A stretch of 64,000 bases of DNA from Solirubrobacter deserti (GTDB lineage Bacteria; Actinomycetota; Thermoleophilia; Solirubrobacterales; Solirubrobacteraceae): NCBI RefSeq assembly GCF_003344625.1, contig NZ_QPKJ02000003.1:186001-250000 (forward strand), written 5' to 3'. The notes under the pieces were generated by a model, which was not told the DNA's origin, did not search any database, and worked only from the letters and a program-made list of their open reading frames with translations. Positions 59,789 through 64,000 of this stretch are shown piece by piece. The position numbers and the translations under genes were made by a program. Position 1 is the first letter of the stretch; each line of letters begins with the position of its first letter.

Positions 59789-61297
59789 TCAGGGAAGCAG
59801 CTGCGCGGCCAACGCGCCGGGATCCGCGGGCGACGCGCCGTCACGCGAGCAGACATACGACAGCGGCCGCCCGGCCGACAGTGCGAGCTCGAGCGGAGCG
59901 CCCGGGCGCGACGTCTCGTCGGTGTGCGTGAGCGCGACGTGGGTCGGGGCCAGCGGCGCGAGCGCGGCGGCGACCTCGCCCGCGGCCGCGGAGGAGATCG
60001 TGGCCGGCAGCGCCATGTGCACCTCGGCGCCGAGCGCCTTGAGGTCCGCGGCGAGTGCCTTGACGTCCGCCGCCTTCGAGCTCGGACCCGTCGCCGGCGT
60101 GTCGATCAGCGTGACCAGCGGCTCGCGCGCGGCCAGGCGCTCGATGGCCTGCTCCGCGTCGGCGGCGGCGATCACGCCGACGCCGAGCGGCTGCAGGCGC
60201 TGCGCGAGGCTGCCGCTACCGCGCAGCTCGATCACGGCCACCTCGGCGCCGGCGGCGGCGTAGGTGGCGGCCAGGTGGGCGACGGCCGAGGACTTGCCCG
60301 AGCCGCCACCGCCGACGATCGCGATCGTGCGCGGGTTCGGGCCGAGCGGCGCCGGCGTCGGGATGCGGCGCGCGAACACGGCCCGGACGAGCCGCTTCAT
60401 GTTGCGCGGCGCGGAGAACGGCAGCCCGTGGGTGACGGCCTCGCCGACGACGTCGGCCGCGAGCGCGGGGCTGATGCCGGCGGCGACGAGCCGCTCCTCG
60501 GCGGCGTCCGCGGACGGCGGACGCGGGATGCCGGTGGCGCGCGCGGCGGCGGCAGGAACAGGCGCGGCGGGGATGTCGAAGCGCGGTGCCGCTTCCTCGA
60601 CCTCGACCGTGGGCGACTCGGCCTCGGGCGCCTCGACGACCGGCGGCTCAGGCAGCGGCGGCTCGGCCACCGGCGGCGGCGGGGGCGGCGTGACCGGCTC
60701 GTCGGCGACGGGCGGCGGCGTCACGGCCTCGGGCTCAGGCGCGGGCGGGACGATCGGCTCCGCCTCCGGCGCCGGGGCGGCGGGCTTGGGCGCGACGTCC
60801 TCGATCGCGGACCGGTTCGGCTGCGGCCCGTACAGGCCGGCCGACGCGGGCGGCTCGGGCTCGGCCGTGGGCGCGGAGCGGTCGCGCATGCGGCGCGGCG
60901 GCTCCGGCTCGGGCGCGAACGACGACGTGTCCGGCGAGAAGCTGGCGGAGAAGGTGTCCTCCTCCATGCGCGAGTCGCGCGCGGCGGCGGCGAGCGCGTC
61001 GGCGAACGGGGTCGCCTGCTCGAACAGGGCCTGGACGGCGGGTGAGGACAGGCCCTCAGCGGTCGCGCGGTCCGAGCGGATCTCCAGCCCGCGCTCGCTG
61101 GGCAGCGGGGCCCGGGCGTCGACCTCCACGAACGGGCGCTGGAAGAAGCCTCCGGCCTTCTTGTCGCGACCTTCCCGGCGGCGCAGGACGATCGCGTCCG
61201 GGCCGAGTTCGGCCCGGATCTGCGGCAGCAGCTCTTCCAGGCTGCGCCCGCGGAACGTCTTGACGTCGTCGGAACCGTTGCTCGTGGAGGCTTCCAT
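59789..61297 (-). CDS. flhF: FlhF-like flagellar GTPase with long Pro/Glu linker
   Basis: A 502-residue SRP-family GTPase placing and counting flagella. The N-terminal domain has KTFRGRSLEELLPQIRAELGPDAIVL, the B-domain signature. Residues about 130-255 are Pro/Glu/Ala-rich and low in complexity. A helical N domain (AAGISPALAADVVGEAVTHG) precedes the G domain, P-loop AIVGGGGSGKSSAVAHL, LVTLIDTPATGPSS at the DTxG place and THVALTHTDETS at the TKxD place. P-loop and DT motif deviate from typical GxGKTT and DTAG, so nucleotide handling may differ. Lies between flhA and the PilZ gene. Confidence 0.85.
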   Translation of the reverse strand: MEASTSNGSDDVKTFRGRSLEELLPQIRAELGPDAIVLRRREGRDKKAGGFFQRPFVEVDARAPLPSERGLEIRSDRATAEGLSSPAVQALFEQATPFADALAAAARDSRMEEDTFSASFSPDTSSFAPEPEPPRRMRDRSAPTAEPEPPASAGLYGPQPNRSAIEDVAPKPAAPAPEAEPIVPPAPEPEAVTPPPVADEPVTPPPPPPVAEPPLPEPPVVEAPEAESPTVEVEEAAPRFDIPAAPVPAAAARATGIPRPPSADAAEERLVAAGISPALAADVVGEAVTHGLPFSAPRNMKRLVRAVFARRIPTPAPLGPNPRTIAIVGGGGSGKSSAVAHLAATYAAAGAEVAVIELRGSGSLAQRLQPLGVGVIAAADAEQAIERLAAREPLVTLIDTPATGPSSKAADVKALAADLKALGAEVHMALPATISSAAAGEVAAALAPLAPTHVALTHTDETSRPGAPLELALSAGRPLSYVCSRDGASPADPGALAAQLLP

Positions 61298-61315
61298 TCG
61301 TGACTAGCGTCCTTT

Positions 61316-63424
61316 CTACGCTGCGACCGCCTGCTGCTGCAGCGAAGCGGTGATCACACCGGTCGTCTCTACTCCGATACCCGGAGCGATCTCGTTGTAC
61401 GAGCAGACCGCCATCTGCGGGAGACGCTGCTCGCACAGCATCCGCAGGTGCCGGCGCACGCGCGCCGAGCACAGCAGCACGGGGCGGCCGCCCTGAGCGA
61501 TCGCCAGCTCGACCTGCTCGGCCGCCGAGTCGACGACCATCGCCGCGAGGTTCGGGTCCATCGCGAGAAATTCGCCGTCGGCCGTCTGCACCAGCGACTC
61601 GGCCATCGTCTGCTCGAGCGTCGGGTCCAGCGCGATCACGCGCAGCGTGCCCTCGTGGTCCAGGAACGGCGCCGTGATCGTGCGGCCCAGCGCCTGGCGG
61701 GCGTACTCGGCGAGCATCGCCGGATCGCGCGTGAGGCGGGCCTTGTCGCCGATCGCCTCCAGGATCGAGCCCAGGTCGCGGATCGAGACGCCCTCGCGCA
61801 GCAGCGACTGCAGCACGCGCTGGACCTCGCCGAGCGACAGCACGTCCGGCACGACCTCGGTGACGACGGCCTCGTTGAACTCCTTGAGCTGATCGAGCAG
61901 CTGGCGCGTCTCCTGGCGGCTGAGCAGCTCGGAGGCGTGCGCGCGGATCATCTCGGTGAGGTGGGTGACGACGACCGACTCGGAGTCGACGACCGTCCAG
62001 CCCAGGGCCTCGGCCTCGGCGCGGCCGGACTCGGGGATCCAGACCGCCGGCAGGCCGAACGCGGGCTCCGTGGTCGGGATGCCGGCCAGCTGCCCCATGG
62101 CGTCGCCCGGGTTCATGGCCATATGGTGCCCAGCCATCACGCCGCCGCGCGCAACTTCCGTGCCACGCACGCGCATGACGTACTCGTGCGAGTCCAGGGA
62201 CACGTCGTCGCGGATGCGGACGGGCGGGATCACCATGCCGAGCTCGGACGCGATCTGGCGGCGGATCGTGCCGACGCGGGCGAGCAGCGTGCCGCCGGCC
62301 TGGGTGTCGACCATCGGCACCAGGCCGAAGCCGATCGCGAGCTCGAGCGGGTCCAGCGCGAGCGCGTCGAGCGCGGCGTCGCGCGGCGCGGCGAGCTGCG
62401 CCTGGGCGGGATCGGGGCCAGCGGCCAGCGCCGCCTCCTTGTCGAGCTTCTCCTGCTCACGCGCGTTGGGCTTGTTGCGCAGCGACCAGCCGACGGCGAA
62501 GAACAGCGCGCCGATGACGAGGAACGGGAGCTTCGGCAGGCCCGGGACGAGGCCGAAGAGCATGACCATCACGCCGGCGACGAGCGGCGCCTTGCGCTGG
62601 TCGAGGATCTGCTTGGAGACCGTCGAGCCGAGGTCAGACTCAGAACCCTCCGAGCGCGTGACCAGGATGCCGGTCGCGACCGAGATCAGCAGCGCGGGGA
62701 TCTGCGCGCACAGGCCGTCGCCGATCGACATCAGCGAGAAGTGGTGGCCGGCCTCGGCGAACGGCATGCCCATCTGGACGACGCCGATGATGATGCCGCC
62801 GAGCAGGTTGATGCCGGTGATCAGGATGCCGGCCATCGCGTCGCCCTTGACGAACTTGGACGCACCGTCCATCGCGCCGTAGAAGTCGGCCTCCTGGGCG
62901 ACCTCCGCGCGGCGCTTGCGCGCCTCCTCGTCGGTGATCTGGCCCGTGTTGAGGTCGGCGTCGATCGCCATCTGCTTGCCCGGCATCGAGTCGAGCGTGA
63001 AGCGGGCGCCGACCTCGGCCACGCGGCCCGCGCCGTTGGTGATCACGACGAACTGGATCACGATCAGGATCAGGAAGATCACGAGGCCGACGACGATGTT
63101 GCCGCCGACGACGAAGTTGCCGAACGCCTCCACCACGTGGCCCGCGTCGCCTTCGAGCAGGATCAGACGCGTCACGGACACGTTGATCGCGAGGCGGAAG
63201 AGCGTCGTGAGGAGCAGGATCGTCGGGAACGACGAGAAGTCCAGCGCGCGCGGCACGTACATCGTGGCCACGACGATCATCAGCGCCGCCGAGATGTTCA
63301 GCGTGATGAAGAAGTCGATCAGCAGCGGCGGCAGCGGGATGATCAGCATCGCCACGATCAGGACGACGCCGCCGGCGGCGAGCAGGTCGGCCTTCTTGCC
63401 GATCTTGGACAGGGTCGAGTTCAT
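61316..63424 (-). CDS. flhA: Flagellar export apparatus protein FlhA
   Basis: A 702-residue membrane component of the flagellar type III export gate. Eight N-terminal membrane helices (LIVAMLIIPLPPLLIDFFIT, SSFPTILLLTTLFRLAIN) include the FHIPEP signature EVGARFTLDSMPGKQMAID and DADLNTGQITDEEARKRR. The cytosolic export domain (IGFGLVPMVDTQAGGTLLAR, IRDLGSILEAIGDKA) follows. ATG overlaps the flhB stop (ATGA). Full length. Confidence 0.97.
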   Translation of the reverse strand: MNSTLSKIGKKADLLAAGGVVLIVAMLIIPLPPLLIDFFITLNISAALMIVVATMYVPRALDFSSFPTILLLTTLFRLAINVSVTRLILLEGDAGHVVEAFGNFVVGGNIVVGLVIFLILIVIQFVVITNGAGRVAEVGARFTLDSMPGKQMAIDADLNTGQITDEEARKRRAEVAQEADFYGAMDGASKFVKGDAMAGILITGINLLGGIIIGVVQMGMPFAEAGHHFSLMSIGDGLCAQIPALLISVATGILVTRSEGSESDLGSTVSKQILDQRKAPLVAGVMVMLFGLVPGLPKLPFLVIGALFFAVGWSLRNKPNAREQEKLDKEAALAAGPDPAQAQLAAPRDAALDALALDPLELAIGFGLVPMVDTQAGGTLLARVGTIRRQIASELGMVIPPVRIRDDVSLDSHEYVMRVRGTEVARGGVMAGHHMAMNPGDAMGQLAGIPTTEPAFGLPAVWIPESGRAEAEALGWTVVDSESVVVTHLTEMIRAHASELLSRQETRQLLDQLKEFNEAVVTEVVPDVLSLGEVQRVLQSLLREGVSIRDLGSILEAIGDKARLTRDPAMLAEYARQALGRTITAPFLDHEGTLRVIALDPTLEQTMAESLVQTADGEFLAMDPNLAAMVVDSAAEQVELAIAQGGRPVLLCSARVRRHLRMLCEQRLPQMAVCSYNEIAPGIGVETTGVITASLQQQAVAA

Positions 63425-64000
63425 GCAGCAGCACTCCGGAGGCCGGCGACGCGGTAGACGTAGGCGAGAAGCTGTGCCACGGCGTGGAACAGGTCTTCGG
63501 GGATCTGTCGCCCGATCTCGACGTTGGCGTACAGCGTGCGCGCCAGCGGCGGGTCGGGGACGATCATGACGCCGGCATCCTTGGCGGCCTCACGGATCTT
63601 GTGTGCGAGGTTGTCGACGCCCTTGGCGACGACGATGGGTGCGGAGCTCCCGCTCTCGTACTTGAGAGCGACTGCGAAGTGGGTGGGGTTGGTGACGATC
63701 ACGTCTGCAGTAGGAACCGAATCCATCATGCGGGACCGGGACATCTCCATCGCCCGGCGCCGCTGCTGAGACTTGATTTCGGCAGGAAGCTCCTGCTGCT
63801 TGAACTCTTGTTTGAGTTCTTCCTTGTCCATCTTCAGCGACTTCTCGTGCTTGTGCTTCTGCCAGGCGAAGTCCAGGGCCGCGATGAACAGGTACGCCAT
63901 GGCCGCGCGCGTGGCGATCGTCATGACCAGGGACGCGATCTCGGGCACGATGTCCTGCGGCGGCGTGCCGACCAGCGCGGCGAACTCGTCCAGCTTCGGG
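63421..64000 (-). CDS. flhB: Flagellar export switch protein FlhB, 5' part lost at window edge
   Basis: The C-terminal about 192 residues are present. The autocleavage motif appears as VTNPTHFAVALKYE, followed by APIVVAKGVDNLAHKIREAA, VMIVPDPPLARTLYANVEIG and IPEDLFHAVAQLLAYVY. A membrane helix (AYLFIAALDFAWQK) and charged linker precede it. Cleavage at Asn-Pro switches export from rod/hook to filament proteins. Upstream gene region lies outside the window. Confidence 0.95.
   Translation of the reverse strand, partial: PKLDEFAALVGTPPQDIVPEIASLVMTIATRAAMAYLFIAALDFAWQKHKHEKSLKMDKEELKQEFKQQELPAEIKSQQRRRAMEMSRSRMMDSVPTADVIVTNPTHFAVALKYESGSSAPIVVAKGVDNLAHKIREAAKDAGVMIVPDPPLARTLYANVEIGRQIPEDLFHAVAQLLAYVYRVAGLRSAAA

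Overview
The window is very GC-rich, densely packed bacterial DNA with frequent GTG and TTG starts and many 1-4 base stop/start overlaps. It encodes flagellar export proteins, several flagellins, Excalibur, DUF3105 and LytR_C-type envelope proteins, and a SipW-type signal peptidase. This mix suggests a flagellated soil actinobacterium of the class Thermoleophilia (Solirubrobacter/Conexibacter/Patulibacter type). That placement is inferred from gene content and composition, not from a marker gene.

Layout. 1-24.6 kb is housekeeping and accessory: a ROK sugar kinase, an HDAC-like deacetylase, two tRNA-Ala genes with anticodons TGC and CGC, a degenerate RtcB-like gene, a PhoD phosphatase with a secreted partner, a GGDEF cyclase, a TasA-like exported protein with a SipW-type signal peptidase, and a pyrD operon with two winged-helix paralogues, a cytidylate-kinase-like gene and a cyclic-nucleotide-binding gene. 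24.6-41.8 kb is an exopolysaccharide locus: initiating sugar-phosphate transferase, several glycosyltransferases, Wzx-like flippase, O-antigen-ligase/polymerase-like protein, WbpM-type dehydratase, DUF354 protein and membrane accessory proteins. 41.9-46.2 kb holds a secreted serine protease, a STAS-uppP-purM overlap operon, two small coiled-coil proteins and a CHAP-domain hydrolase.

46.2-53.6 kb is a sugar-modification island directly beside the flagellins: an FdtA-like ketoisomerase, an FdtB-like aminotransferase, glycosyltransferases, an ATP-grasp enzyme, a HAD phosphatase and a methyltransferase. It is a good candidate flagellin glycosylation locus. 53.7-58.5 kb is an array of five tandem flagellin genes, all on the minus strand, each with its own leader. 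58.6-64 kb continues in flagellar genes: small proteins, a PilZ protein, FlhF, FlhA and a truncated FlhB.

The most striking signal is regulatory. Every flagellin gene has a sigma28/FliA-like promoter (TAAA or TCAA, about 15 bases, then GCCGAT or a near match). Close behind lies a stem-loop whose five-base loop reads AGGGA in four copies and ACGGA in the fifth, with a second GGA in the Shine-Dalgarno sequence (ACAAGGAGT). The ANGGA-in-a-loop pattern, closed by AC/GT, matches the CsrA binding consensus and resembles the two-site CsrA control of flagellin known from Bacillus subtilis hag. No csrA or fliW gene is visible in the window.
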